From IMG/VR virus record IMGVR_UViG_3300025769_000559, positions 1 through 29,998 of that record: DNA of 29,998 bases. One strand, written 5' to 3'. This DNA comes from a virus. Of this stretch, positions 1 to 7,225 are shown in pieces. Under the pieces are notes generated by a model. It had not been told where the DNA came from. It searched no databases and saw only the letters and a list, made by a program, of their open reading frames with translations. Both the position numbers and the translations under genes were made by a program. Position 1 is the first letter of the stretch. Each line of letters starts with the position of its first letter.

Positions 1-263
1 CAGGATTAATTATTCATACAAGTTGTAAGCGGTTACGTAAATCATTAGCCGGCGGTTATCATTTTAAACGTGTCAGCGTTGGTGCCGGACAAGAACGTTT
101 TAGAGACAGTCCTAATAAAAACGAACATTCACACATTGGTGATGCGTTTGGATACTTAATGTTAGGTGGAGGGGAACATAAACGTATGACCAAGTCTAAT
201 TTAAGTGCTAAAACAATTATTACACAAACTGTTGTTAATTCAGACTTTGATGTGTTCTCATGA
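1..263 (+). CDS. Large terminase subunit, C-terminal part (cut by window edge)
   Basis: This is the last 86 residues or so of the ATP-driven DNA packaging motor, in the frame that ends at the TGA at 261-263. The translation contains PNKNEHSHIGDAFGYL. That matches the end of the RNase H-like nuclease domain of large terminases, where a 'K-x-x-x-H-x-x-D-A' segment carries the third metal-binding acid (the Asp of GDA). A basic tail without obvious motifs follows. The stop overlaps the next gene by 4 nt (ATGA), so the two are probably translationally coupled. The ATPase domain and start lie outside the window. The family call rests on the short motif and on the phage neighbourhood. Confidence 0.8.
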   Translation, partial: GLIIHTSCKRLRKSLAGGYHFKRVSVGAGQERFRDSPNKNEHSHIGDAFGYLMLGGGEHKRMTKSNLSAKTIITQTVVNSDFDVFS

Positions 264-748
264 TGTATAATGAAATTGATATTATCAAACATATGCCCAA
301 AGTCAAAGGTGCATATTTTTTACCCTTTCACATGGATCATGCATGGAGATGCGATGCAATTAAAGAGTACAGGGCTAAATCGCTTACGTTTGAAGATCGA
401 ATCCGTATGCTGGAGATACAGTCTCTTAGTGGCCCGACTGTGTCTGCGTTTCTTGGTGACGAGCCTGTCGCTATGTTTGGTTGCGTGTTACTGTGGGTTG
501 GGGTTGGTGAAGCGTGGTCTTTACTATCAGAAAAAGCAAGACGATATCCAATTGCGATGACCAAAGCAGCACGTATCTTTTTTGATCAATGCGAGTCCAT
601 TTTTAATTTACATCGATTACAAATTACGGTAAACTCTAATGACAAGCGTGCTATGGGGTGGGCAAAAACTATTGGGTTTGAACCTGAAGGTTTGATGTTG
701 CGTTATAGTGCAGATAAAGACGATACTTATATGATGAGGAGAATCTAA
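260..748 (+). CDS. GNAT-fold phage protein, T7 gp13 / DUF2833-like
   Basis: The 162-residue product looks like a small acetyltransferase-fold protein. The second half shows the GNAT pattern: a central GVGEAWSLL strand, a helix with KAARIFFDQ, then LHRLQITVNSNDKRAMGWAK, IGFEPEG and a final strand ending TYMMRRI. T7-type phages carry a protein of this size and fold (gp13, DUF2833) needed for virion assembly, so a virion-related role is inferred rather than metabolic acetylation. The start is ATG at 260 or the second ATG at 263; both sit on the terminase stop. The stop codon overlaps the next start (TAATG). Whether it binds acetyl-CoA cannot be judged from sequence alone. Confidence 0.65.
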   Translation: MMYNEIDIIKHMPKVKGAYFLPFHMDHAWRCDAIKEYRAKSLTFEDRIRMLEIQSLSGPTVSAFLGDEPVAMFGCVLLWVGVGEAWSLLSEKARRYPIAMTKAARIFFDQCESIFNLHRLQITVNSNDKRAMGWAKTIGFEPEGLMLRYSADKDDTYMMRRI

Positions 749-999
749 TGGGTGGACTTATGGGCGGTAAACCAGACAATTCTGCTGCTTTAGAGTCTTT
801 ACGCTTACAACGCGAGCAAGCTGAAACTGCACGTAAACAAGCGGAAGAACAAAAAAGACAATATGCAGAAGATTTGGCAACCAAGCAACGAGCAAGACGT
901 ACGGGTGGTAAACGTAGTTTATTAGCTGAAGGTCGTTTCTCGCCAGAGCTTGGGGTAACTGACGAAGAAGACAAAACATCAACTTTAGGAACAGCATAA
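748..999 (+). CDS. Small phage protein with central coiled coil
   Basis: The 83-residue product begins with a Gly-rich MGGLMGGK segment, then a charged helix (about residues 15-50) rich in Arg, Gln, Glu and Ala that should form a coiled coil, then a conserved-looking block TGGKRSLLAEGRF. Small proteins with a Gly-rich start, a charged helix and an 'R-x-S-L-L' block are common next to virion genes of podoviruses. No enzymatic motif is present. It is joined to both neighbours by 1-nt TAATG overlaps, so it is expressed with the packaging and head genes. Function is unknown; a virion or head-assembly accessory role is a guess from position. Confidence 0.7.
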   Translation: MGGLMGGKPDNSAALESLRLQREQAETARKQAEEQKRQYAEDLATKQRARRTGGKRSLLAEGRFSPELGVTDEEDKTSTLGTA

Positions 1000-1643
1000 T
1001 GGCAGCTCTTGATTTTGGTATGGCTAAAGCCCGTGGTGTATTTGCTGGATTAACTCCAGCCATGGAACAAGAAGTTTTGCGCTTATCAGGTGGAAAACAA
1101 GATGTTTTTAAGTCTGAAGACTTTTGGGGTCAACAAGTAGATCAATTAATCAAGCAAGGCTATAAAGAAACAAGCCGTGTTTCTCCTGGAGTATTCTCTG
1201 GACGAGGTACGTTTGATTCTAAAGTGCGTAGAAAAGGTTATGAATCAGCAACACCTGTTTATGAAGAACGATATATTAGACGTGGTCGTGGATCTGGCCC
1301 TCAATATTTACCTATTGATACGCCTAATATTGATACAAGACGATACAGGGTGCAAAAAAATATTATTGGTTATGACGCTGTCAAAAAAAGAGATTTATCT
1401 CAATCAGAATTAGATACCATTACCAAAGAAACAAAGGCACGTACAGCTAAAACCAAAGCAGCCTTTGAGCGTGCAAAAAAAGAAGGCGCAATGCCAAGAA
1501 AAGCTCGTGGTGCTGGTGGTGTGTTAGCTAAAGCAGTCTTACCTGGGCAAGAAGGTGCTGGTACAGGTATGCCTATTTTAGGCGAAACAGGCTTGGGCAT
1601 TATGGGTAGTGTCTTGGGCGCTAAACAAAAATTAGGAGCATAA
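999..1643 (+). CDS. Hypothetical phage protein, basic, Gly-rich C-terminus
   Basis: The 214-residue product is not recognised. The middle is rich in Arg and Tyr (residues about 70-115). A Lys/Ala-rich helical part follows (about 130-165). The tail is Gly- and Ala-rich and mildly hydrophobic (GETGLGIMGSVLGAK). It lies in the head-gene run between a coiled-coil protein and small Lys-rich proteins, overlapping the first by 1 nt and ending 1 nt before the next ATG. The composition suggests a nucleic-acid-contacting or virion protein, but nothing in the sequence proves it. One internal A-run (about 1475-1481) resembles a slippery site but has no supporting structure. Confidence 0.65.
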   Translation: MAALDFGMAKARGVFAGLTPAMEQEVLRLSGGKQDVFKSEDFWGQQVDQLIKQGYKETSRVSPGVFSGRGTFDSKVRRKGYESATPVYEERYIRRGRGSGPQYLPIDTPNIDTRRYRVQKNIIGYDAVKKRDLSQSELDTITKETKARTAKTKAAFERAKKEGAMPRKARGAGGVLAKAVLPGQEGAGTGMPILGETGLGIMGSVLGAKQKLGA

Positions 1644-1644
1644 C

Positions 1645-1836
1645 ATGGCAGAAAAATTTAAAGATGTACCTAAGGGCGATGATGGTAGACCAACTAAAGC
1701 TTATATGAAATGGGCATTTGAAAATGATAAAGAGTTATTTATGGATTTACAAAATGAATTCTTTACAACAAAAGCCAACATGAATCCAGATCGTTTTACT
1801 AAAAAATCTAAAGATAAAATGAAGGATAAAAAATGA
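1645..1836 (+). CDS. Small Lys-rich hypothetical protein
   Basis: The 63-residue product is highly charged, with an aromatic middle (AYMKWAFENDKELFMDLQ) and a C-terminus that is almost all Lys and Asp. Its ATG follows the previous stop by 1 nt, with GGAG upstream at 1634-1637 inside the previous gene. Its TGA overlaps the next small gene in an ATGA junction. No family recognised. The tight packing among structural genes argues that it is real. Confidence 0.6.
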   Translation: MAEKFKDVPKGDDGRPTKAYMKWAFENDKELFMDLQNEFFTTKANMNPDRFTKKSKDKMKDKK

Positions 1837-1976
1837 ACAAACCCGGACTTTATGCAAACATGAATGCACGTAAAAAAGCTGGCACAAGCCGACCAAAATC
1901 CAAATCTACTATATCAGACAAAGCATATAAAAATATGTTGGCTGGTTTTCCAAAGAAGAAAAAAGATAAAGCTTAA
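1833..1976 (+). CDS. 47-residue basic phage protein
   Basis: This gene was found by reading the gap. ATG at 1833 sits in an ATGA overlap with the previous stop, and TAA at 1974-1976 sits in a TAATG overlap with the next start. The product carries PGLYANMNARKKAGTSRPKS, then SDKAYKNMLAGFPKKKK. Short basic proteins with a 'GLYANxxAxxKR' start are frequent in head-gene clusters of marine podoviruses and siphoviruses, but have no known function. Perfect coupling on both sides is strong evidence that it is translated. A small virion-associated basic peptide is the likeliest role. Confidence 0.7.
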   Translation: MNKPGLYANMNARKKAGTSRPKSKSTISDKAYKNMLAGFPKKKKDKA

Positions 1977-2560
1977 TGGTTCTAACTGTTAAAAGAGAAT
2001 CAGATAATACTAAAAGTAGGCTTGTTACATTAACGCAAGCTGATGAAAATAACAGCCAACATGTAATAGGAAGTGAACGACCACTTATTACTGTTAATAC
2101 TAATCATCATAGGCTACATGAAGGTGTTGCATTTTTTATTTATGAAAACAGACTTAATGGATCACAATTGCTTGATAACGCCTCTATTGATATTGTCATT
2201 GCCTCTGCATCGGGTGTGCCTATGCACATGACGGTTGGTGCGTTTTGTGGTGGTGATGCTGAACTTTATTTATATGAAGGGACAACAGCCACAGGTGGCA
2301 CAAGTAAAGTAGCAAAGAATAGAAACAGAACAAGCCTTAAAACAAGTAGCACAGCAGCATTGCTTGATCCAACTATATCAGTATTAGGTACAGAATTGTT
2401 TGCTGAATTATTGCCAGGAGGTGTTAAAAAAGCTGCTGGTGGTGGTGGAGCCGAGGCATTAGAATATATTTTAGCTCCGCTAACAAATTATTTAATAAGA
2501 GTGACTAATATAAGTGGGGCGTCACAAAATGCCACATTAACATTAGAGTGGTATGAATAA
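1976..2560 (+). CDS. Putative virion structural protein (decoration-like)
   Basis: The 194-residue product looks all-beta and rich in Thr, Ser, Ala and Asn. Features include a YENRLNGSQLLDNASIDIVI stretch, LYEGTTATGGTSKV, a 'NRNRTS' turn, PTISVLGTELFAELLPGG, then LAPLTNYLIRVTNISG and a terminal LTLEWYE. This arrangement recurs in phage proteins encoded close to the portal and annotated as virion or decoration proteins. No catalytic residues are seen. It is coupled to both neighbours by TAATG overlaps. I am confident that it is a structural-type beta protein and less sure of its exact place on the capsid. Confidence 0.55.
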   Translation: MVLTVKRESDNTKSRLVTLTQADENNSQHVIGSERPLITVNTNHHRLHEGVAFFIYENRLNGSQLLDNASIDIVIASASGVPMHMTVGAFCGGDAELYLYEGTTATGGTSKVAKNRNRTSLKTSSTAALLDPTISVLGTELFAELLPGGVKKAAGGGGAEALEYILAPLTNYLIRVTNISGASQNATLTLEWYE

Positions 2561-2832
2561 TGGTAGCTAAAAAATATCAAAATCCAGAAGGAGGCTTGAA
2601 TGAAGCTGGGCGAAAATACTTCAAAAGGACTGAAGGCTCAAACCTTAAAGCACCGCAAAGCTCTGGCACTGATGGTCGCCGTGTATCTTTTGCTGCTCGT
2701 TTTTCTGGGATGGATGGCCCGTTAAAAGATGAAAAAGGTAAACCGACTCGACTCAAATTAGCATTACAAAAGTGGGGATTCAGTAACAAAGCAGAAGCAC
2801 GCGCATTTGCTAACAAAAATAAAAAGGCATAA
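2560..2832 (+). CDS. Conserved phage protein, DUF6321-like
   Basis: The 90-residue basic product has two recognisable blocks: NPEGGLNEAGRKYFKRTEGS near the start, and RRVSFAARFSGMDGP followed by DEKGKPTRLKLALQKWGF. The pair (GGLxxxGRKxF... and xxFxxRFxGxxGPxKDxKGxPTRxxLxxxxWG) is typical of a small family seen in many phages; I believe it is DUF6321, but the accession needs checking. Function unknown. Basic charge and position just before the portal suggest a role in packaging or head assembly. It ends 2 nt before the portal start. Confidence 0.6.
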   Translation: MVAKKYQNPEGGLNEAGRKYFKRTEGSNLKAPQSSGTDGRRVSFAARFSGMDGPLKDEKGKPTRLKLALQKWGFSNKAEARAFANKNKKA

Positions 2833-2834
2833 TT

Positions 2835-4427
2835 ATGGCAGAGATGATGAGATTAAAAGCAGAAGACGTATTAAAGCGTCATGAAAAAGCTTTAACACGC
2901 AAAGAAGATTTTAGAAGTTTGTATGAAGAGTGCTATGAGTTTGCTCTGCCACAACGTAATTTATATGATGGACATTATGAAGGTAAAGTTGGTGGCACAA
3001 AAAAAATGAATCGTGTGTTTGATTCAACCGCGATTAATTCAACACAACGCTTTGCTAATAGAATGCAGTCAGGCATCTTTCCTCCACAAAGAAAATGGTG
3101 TCGACTCGAACCTGGATCAGATATTCCAATGAATCGTAGAGCAGAGGCACAAGCTGCATTAGATGCATACAATGATAAGATGTTTGATACACTCAAACAA
3201 TCTAACTTTGATATTGCTATTGGCGAATTCTTACTTGATTTGTGCGTAGGCACAGCCGTGATGATGGTACAACCTGGTGACGAAAACTCACCCATTAACT
3301 TTATACCTGTACCTCAATACTTAGTTTCATTTGAAGAAGGAGCAAATGGTCATGTGGATAATGTATATAGACGTATGCGCCTTAAAGGCGAAGCCATTCA
3401 AAGACAATGGCCCGATGCAAAAATACCCAAAGAACTTGCAGACAAAATTGAACAAAAACCCACAGATGAAGTCGAACTCTTAGAAGCAACTATTTTTGAT
3501 CAAAAGCGTGGTGACTATTGTTATCATGTTATTGACAAAAATTCTAAACAAGAAATTCTCTATAAACGCATGATCCGTAGTCCATGGATTGTATCTCGTT
3601 ATGCTAAAGTAGCGGGTGAGATTTATGGTCGTGGGCCACTTATTACTGCACTCCCTGATGTTAAAACATTAAATAAAACATTAGAGCTTGTGTTAAAAAA
3701 TGCATCACTTGCAATTAGCGGTGTTTATACTGCCGCGGATGATGGTGTATTAAATCCAAATACCGTAAAGATTATGCCAGGTGCAATTATTCCTGTAGCA
3801 CGTAACGGTGGCCCACAAGGTGAATCGCTTAGACCATTACCACGATCAGGTGATTTTAATGTATCACAGATTGTTATGAATGATCTACGTCAGAATATCA
3901 AACGTATCTTATTAGACGAATCATTACCTCCAGACAATATGTCAGCCCGTTCTGCAACAGAAGTTGTTGAGCGAATGAAAGAGCTTGCACAAAACTTAGG
4001 TTCTGCGTTTGGACGTTTAATTAATGAGACCATGATTCCATTAGTGTCTAAGATATTAGAAGTCATGGATGAGCGTGGTGATATTACATTACCACTTAAA
4101 GTCAATGGTTTAGAAATTAAGATTAGTCCTATTGCACCATTGGCAATGGCACAGAACATGGAAGATGTACAAAACTTAATGCAGTACGCACAAATTGCTC
4201 AATCAACAGGTAATCCTCAAACAGCCATTAAGATGGATGAAATGATGGATTACATTGCTGACAAATTGGGCATTCCACAAAGACTTCGTCCGACACCACA
4301 AGAAAGGATGATGATTCAACAACAACAGGCTCAAGCTATGCAAGAACAACAAATGATGCAAATGGCGCAAGAAAATCCTGAAGCTGTTGCTCAAGTTGCC
4401 CAAGCCGCTACACAACAACAAGGATAG
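2835..4427 (+). CDS. Portal (head-to-tail connector) protein
   Basis: This 530-residue protein matches the T7 gp8 / 'head-tail connecting' portal family in length (T7 gp8 is 536) and features. The helical N-terminus RHEKALTRKEDFRSLYEECY leads into ALPQRN. A 'DSTAINSTQRFANRMQSGIFPP' block gives the conserved entry to the wing domain. GPLITALPDVKTLNKTLEL is the usual stem region. LPPDNMSARSATEVVERMKE is the typical helix before the crown. The last 45 residues are Gln/Met-rich. The ring forms the vertex through which DNA is packaged and leaves, and on which the tail-tube proteins assemble. Its start has AAAAAGGCATAATT upstream as a weak ribosome site. Confidence 0.9.
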   Translation: MAEMMRLKAEDVLKRHEKALTRKEDFRSLYEECYEFALPQRNLYDGHYEGKVGGTKKMNRVFDSTAINSTQRFANRMQSGIFPPQRKWCRLEPGSDIPMNRRAEAQAALDAYNDKMFDTLKQSNFDIAIGEFLLDLCVGTAVMMVQPGDENSPINFIPVPQYLVSFEEGANGHVDNVYRRMRLKGEAIQRQWPDAKIPKELADKIEQKPTDEVELLEATIFDQKRGDYCYHVIDKNSKQEILYKRMIRSPWIVSRYAKVAGEIYGRGPLITALPDVKTLNKTLELVLKNASLAISGVYTAADDGVLNPNTVKIMPGAIIPVARNGGPQGESLRPLPRSGDFNVSQIVMNDLRQNIKRILLDESLPPDNMSARSATEVVERMKELAQNLGSAFGRLINETMIPLVSKILEVMDERGDITLPLKVNGLEIKISPIAPLAMAQNMEDVQNLMQYAQIAQSTGNPQTAIKMDEMMDYIADKLGIPQRLRPTPQERMMIQQQQAQAMQEQQMMQMAQENPEAVAQVAQAATQQQG

Positions 4428-4430
4428 ATT

Positions 4431-4769
4431 ATGGATGACGACTATGGAATGAGGCATAATCTAGCTGATGGTAAAAAATACACAGGCTGGAAAGGTGTTC
4501 ATACAGATAAAGATGGATACAAAGTAACTGAAAAATCTATTGGTGTTGGCATGAATGGTAAGGAAGTAGAAATTCCACTTATCGTACCAACCACTACAAA
4601 AAAAGAATTAGATCGCATTTTACAAAATAAACCAGCTACAGAATCTATGATAAAAAAAGCTATTGCACATGCTGAAATGAGAATGGCTCAAGGTAAATCA
4701 CCATTTAAAAACCCTGACGATGATGTATCTATGATGACCAATCCTAACGTTATGGGTACAAGGAAATAA
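4431..4769 (+). CDS. Conserved hypothetical phage protein
   Basis: The 112-residue product has a compact motif: SIGVGMNGKEVEIPLIVPTT, then TTKKELDRILQ and a helix KKAIAHAEMRMAQGKSPF. The same 'S-I-G-V-x-x-x-G-x-E-V-x-I-P-x-I-V-P-T' plus 'A-x-x-H-A-x-x-R-x-x-x-G-K-S-P-F' pattern occurs in proteins near phage portals, but no function is known to me. It lies 3 nt after the portal and 1 nt before the next gene, within the head operon. Confidence 0.65.
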   Translation: MDDDYGMRHNLADGKKYTGWKGVHTDKDGYKVTEKSIGVGMNGKEVEIPLIVPTTTKKELDRILQNKPATESMIKKAIAHAEMRMAQGKSPFKNPDDDVSMMTNPNVMGTRK

Positions 4770-4770
4770 T

Positions 4771-5034
4771 ATGGCTGGATGGGATGATTTAGAGCAAGCA
4801 TTACCGCTTGATACTCGAGATGTACAGCAACAAAGAGATGATTTAGACCGATTAGTGCTTAGAGTAATAGGCAATGAAGAAGGTCAAAAACTAATGCAAT
4901 GGCTGCGCGATGCAGTTGTTGAGCAACCTGTCGCCTTGCCGGGTAGCGATCCAAGTTACGCTTACTACCGTGAAGGACAAAATAGTATTGTAAAGGACTT
5001 AGAAGCAAGGTTAATTAGAGCAAGGAAATTATAA
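4771..5034 (+). CDS. Small hypothetical protein upstream of scaffold
   Basis: The 87-residue product looks fully helical and acidic. LEQALPLDTRDVQQQRDDLDRLVLRVI near the start is a likely coiled coil. YAYYREGQNSIVKDLEARLIRA ends it with another helix. Similar short helical proteins with a 'REGQxxIxxxLxxxI' tail sit between portal and scaffold in other podoviruses. No enzymatic motif is present. The stop overlaps the scaffold start by 1 nt (TAATG), implying coupled expression with head assembly. Confidence 0.6.
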   Translation: MAGWDDLEQALPLDTRDVQQQRDDLDRLVLRVIGNEEGQKLMQWLRDAVVEQPVALPGSDPSYAYYREGQNSIVKDLEARLIRARKL

Positions 5035-5837
5035 TGAGCGAAGAAACAATCGAGCCTAGTGTTCAAGAAGAAACAACTCCTGAAGAAACTGGCCTACTCG
5101 ATTCAGCAACAGTCGAAAATGAGGAAGCCAGCTCAGAAAATCCTGATAAAGTAGAAATTGATCATCGTGATCCAGCAGAACTCGCTGCACAGGAAGACGA
5201 TGAACCTTTAGAGCGACCAGATTGGTGGCCTGAAAACTTTTGGAAAGGGGAAGAAGCAGAACCCGATCTAGAAGGTATTGCTAAATCTTGGATGGATTTG
5301 CGCAAACAAATCTCTCAAGGTAAACATAAAGCACCTGAAGACGGTAAATACAATACTGAAATCTTTGGTGCAACACCTGAAGATGATCCAATCAGAGCGC
5401 ATGTAATGAATTGGGCAAAAGAGTATGGTATTAGTCAAGCTGCATTTGATGCATTGGTAGGCAATGTTGTTGAGATGAATCAAAACGTTGCTGAAACTTA
5501 CCAAGCTAATCTTGCTGATGAACGTAAAACTCTAGGGCCAAATGCTGATGCTAGAATCAATAATATGGTTAAATGGGCATCAGGCTTAGTTAACAAAGGC
5601 GTTTGGTCTAAAGATGACTTTGAAGAGTTTAAAATTATGGGCGGTACTGCTAAAGGAATTGCTGCACTAGAAAAACTTAGATCATCTTACGAAGGACGTT
5701 TGCCTGTAGAAACCACACCTGTTGAAGGTGCGCCAACCAAAGAAGAGCTATACGCTATGGTTGCAGACGAACGTTATCAAACTGACCCATCATTTAGGCA
5801 AAAAGTAGAAAGAGCTTTCTCTCAAAACTTTAGTTAG
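5034..5837 (+). CDS. Scaffolding protein (T7 gp9-like)
   Basis: This 267-residue, strongly acidic protein lies directly before the capsid gene. Residues 1-75 are dominated by Glu, Asp, Ser and Thr and should be disordered. They are followed by PDWWPENFWK, a short aromatic segment often seen in T7-like scaffolds. The centre is helical, with a NWAKEYGISQAAFDALVGNV helix. The last 25 residues (AMVADERYQTDPSFRQKVER) form the charged C-terminal helix that in scaffolds contacts the capsid protein. Gene order (portal, scaffold, capsid) supports the call. It acts inside the procapsid and leaves before DNA fills the head. Confidence 0.8.
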   Translation: MSEETIEPSVQEETTPEETGLLDSATVENEEASSENPDKVEIDHRDPAELAAQEDDEPLERPDWWPENFWKGEEAEPDLEGIAKSWMDLRKQISQGKHKAPEDGKYNTEIFGATPEDDPIRAHVMNWAKEYGISQAAFDALVGNVVEMNQNVAETYQANLADERKTLGPNADARINNMVKWASGLVNKGVWSKDDFEEFKIMGGTAKGIAALEKLRSSYEGRLPVETTPVEGAPTKEELYAMVADERYQTDPSFRQKVERAFSQNFS

Positions 5838-5842
5838 TTTTA

Positions 5843-5871
5843 TTGCAATAGCCTTGATTTGATACTATAAT
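5843..5871 (+). promoter_or_regulatory. Sigma-70-type promoter for the capsid gene
   Basis: A -35-like TTGCAA at 5843-5848 and a perfect -10 TATAAT at 5866-5871 are separated by 17 nt, the optimal spacing. Transcription would start near 5878 and read through the structured leader into the capsid gene at 6021. It lies within the longest gap of the head region, where extra capsid transcription is expected. Inferred from consensus only. Confidence 0.6.
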
Positions 5872-5888
5872 TGACTCAAGGCTTATTG
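5846..5888 (+). other. Inverted repeat enclosing the promoter -10
   Basis: CAATAGCCTTGA (5846-5857) can pair with TCAAGGCTTATTG (5876-5888), a 12-bp stem with one bulged T. The 18-nt loop contains the TATAAT box. There is no T-run after the stem, so this is not a good intrinsic terminator. It could be an operator for a dimeric repressor or activator, or an attenuating hairpin for transcripts arriving from the scaffold gene. Confidence 0.5.
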
Positions 5889-5930
5889 TATCTATTCTGT
5901 ATACAACCCTTAACGCAAGTAATCTTGACG

Positions 5931-6001
5931 ACTGGCTATCGTAAATAGCAAGCACCGGCCCAGATTCTCTGGCATACCACAGCGATTAATTTTTTATTAA
6001 T
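5931..6001 (+). promoter_or_regulatory. Structured 5' leader of capsid mRNA
   Basis: Between the promoter and the capsid ribosome site lie several short GC stems in an otherwise AT-rich genome. GCTAT/ATAGC (5935-5939 with 5945-5949, loop CGTAA) is the first. CCAGA/TCTGG (5960-5964 with 5968-5972, loop TTC) is the second. An AT hairpin ATTAAT/ATTAAT (5985-5990 with 5996-6001) is the third. The TCTGG strand can instead pair downstream: CTCTGG 5967-5972 with CCACAG 5977-5982, loop CATA, one mismatch. Two structures therefore exclude each other. No known RNA family was recognised. Confidence 0.45.
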
Positions 6002-6020
6002 TTCTATAAGGAGAATAACA

Positions 6021-6863
6021 ATGGCTATTGGTTTATCTAATGCTTTTGTTTCACTCTTTGATGCCGAAGTTAAACAGGCGTACCAAGCTAAAGCACAATT
6101 AGTTGGTGCTACACGCATGAGACGAGGCGTTGAGGGTGAAGTTGTGAAATTTCCAAAAGTAGGTAAAGGGGCGGCTACACTTCGTGTACCACAAACCGAT
6201 GTTACACCTCTTAATGTGGATTTTTCACAAGTAACTGCAACACTACAAGATTGGAATGCTGCTGAGTATTCTGATATTTTTATGCAACAAAAAGTTAACT
6301 TTGACGAAAGACAAGAGTTAGTACAAGTTTTATCAAGTGCTATTGGTCGCCGTCAAGATCAGTTAATTATTGATGCATTAACAGCTTCAGGCACATCATT
6401 GACCGTTTCTAACGACATTGGTGGTACTGATACAAACTTAAACGTAGCTAAACTACGTGAAGCTAAAAAACTTATGGATAAAAATAACGTTCCTCCAATG
6501 GATCGTCATATCGTTATTCATGCTAATTCTTTAGCTAATTTACTTTCAGAAAACGCTGTTACATCATCTGATTTCAATACAATTAAAGCTTTAGTACAAG
6601 GTGAACTTGATACATTCTTAGGCTTTAAGTTCCATGTATTGGGTGATCGTGCAGAAGGTGGTCTTGCTATTGATGGTTCTTTAGATAGAACTGTTTGGGC
6701 ATTCCACAAGCAAGCTATGGGTTATGCTGAAGGTATCGCTCCTCGCACCGAAATCAACTACATCGCAGAAAAAACTTCTTACTTAGTAAATACAGTTCTT
6801 TCTGCTGCTGCTGTTGCGATTGATGCTGAGGGTATTGTTCAACTCACATGTCGTGAATCTTAA
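6021..6863 (+). CDS. Major capsid protein
   Basis: The 280-residue product follows the scaffold, as expected for the major head subunit. Features common to HK97-fold capsid proteins of podoviruses include an N-terminal helix (FVSLFDAEVKQAYQAKAQL), an extended segment with EGEVVKFPKVGKG, a spine-helix-like region around residues 140-200, and a C-terminal half with GFKFHVLGD and TEINYIAEKTSYLVN followed by an Ala-rich helix. It is shorter than T7 gp10A (345). The start has a strong TAAGGAG ribosome site 7 nt upstream, stronger than most genes here. Its own promoter and structured leader fit the need for hundreds of copies per virion. Confidence rests on context and fold-like features. Confidence 0.85.
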   Translation: MAIGLSNAFVSLFDAEVKQAYQAKAQLVGATRMRRGVEGEVVKFPKVGKGAATLRVPQTDVTPLNVDFSQVTATLQDWNAAEYSDIFMQQKVNFDERQELVQVLSSAIGRRQDQLIIDALTASGTSLTVSNDIGGTDTNLNVAKLREAKKLMDKNNVPPMDRHIVIHANSLANLLSENAVTSSDFNTIKALVQGELDTFLGFKFHVLGDRAEGGLAIDGSLDRTVWAFHKQAMGYAEGIAPRTEINYIAEKTSYLVNTVLSAAAVAIDAEGIVQLTCRES

Positions 6864-6880
6864 GATAAGGAGAAGTTATA

Positions 6881-7162
6881 ATGGCTTATACTAAAGACAA
6901 CCTACAACCGATTGGTGGTCAGTCTAAAGCTGGTAACGCTCCTCAAATGTGGAGTTATACAGCACCTGGTACTGATGTTATTGCTGATATTAATACATCT
7001 GGTTATTTCAATGGCGCTTCTACTGTATTAAAAGTAGGTGACTTAATTCATGTATGGGACGCTTCTGTTCCTACATCAACATTAGTTACTGTACTTTCTA
7101 ATGCAAGTGGCGTTGTTGACGTTTCTGATGGTACAGCACTATCAGTAGCTGACGCAGACTAA
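6881..7162 (+). CDS. Small head protein downstream of capsid (decoration/fibre-like)
   Basis: The 93-residue, beta-rich product contains GGQSKAGNAPQMWSYTAPGT, GYFNGASTVLKVGDLIHVWD and a Thr/Ser/Val tail. Short proteins of the pattern 'P-x-x-W-x-Y...GYF...LKVGDLIxV' regularly follow capsid genes in marine phages, where they are suspected of being capsid decoration or head-fibre proteins. It has a good AAGGAG site (6867-6872). It is followed by a hairpin that may end most capsid transcripts, so expression with the capsid is likely. Exact function unproven. Confidence 0.65.
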   Translation: MAYTKDNLQPIGGQSKAGNAPQMWSYTAPGTDVIADINTSGYFNGASTVLKVGDLIHVWDASVPTSTLVTVLSNASGVVDVSDGTALSVADAD

Positions 7163-7172
7163 GTAGTAAAAA

Positions 7173-7209
7173 TGCAGATGACGGGGGTGTATGCTCCCGT
7201 CTATTTGCA
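7173..7209 (+). terminator. Hairpin after the capsid/decoration pair
   Basis: GACGGGGG (7180-7187) pairs with CTCCCGTC (7194-7201) with one G-T wobble and a 6-nt loop. TGCA at 7173-7176 and 7206-7209 can extend the base. It lies just after the capsid cluster, the place where T7-like phages have a partial terminator. The following sequence has only a weak T-run, so it may be a leaky terminator or a 3'-end protecting structure rather than a strong stop. Confidence 0.5.
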
Positions 7210-7225
7210 CATTTGGAGATAATGA

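Noticed and set aside
1470-1485. A-run GCAAAAAAAG as another frameshift site
   Set aside because: No upstream SD-like element or downstream hairpin, and no useful open frame to enter.
5268-5504. Minus-strand frames inside scaffold and other head genes (also 2577-2816, 2975-3295, 3890-4457)
   Set aside because: They lie fully inside well-supported plus-strand genes, with no ribosome sites or recognisable protein features.
5931-6001. Small self-cleaving ribozyme (twister, hammerhead, pistol, hatchet) in the capsid leader
   Set aside because: The stem layout invited the comparison, but none of the conserved cores I know could be matched.
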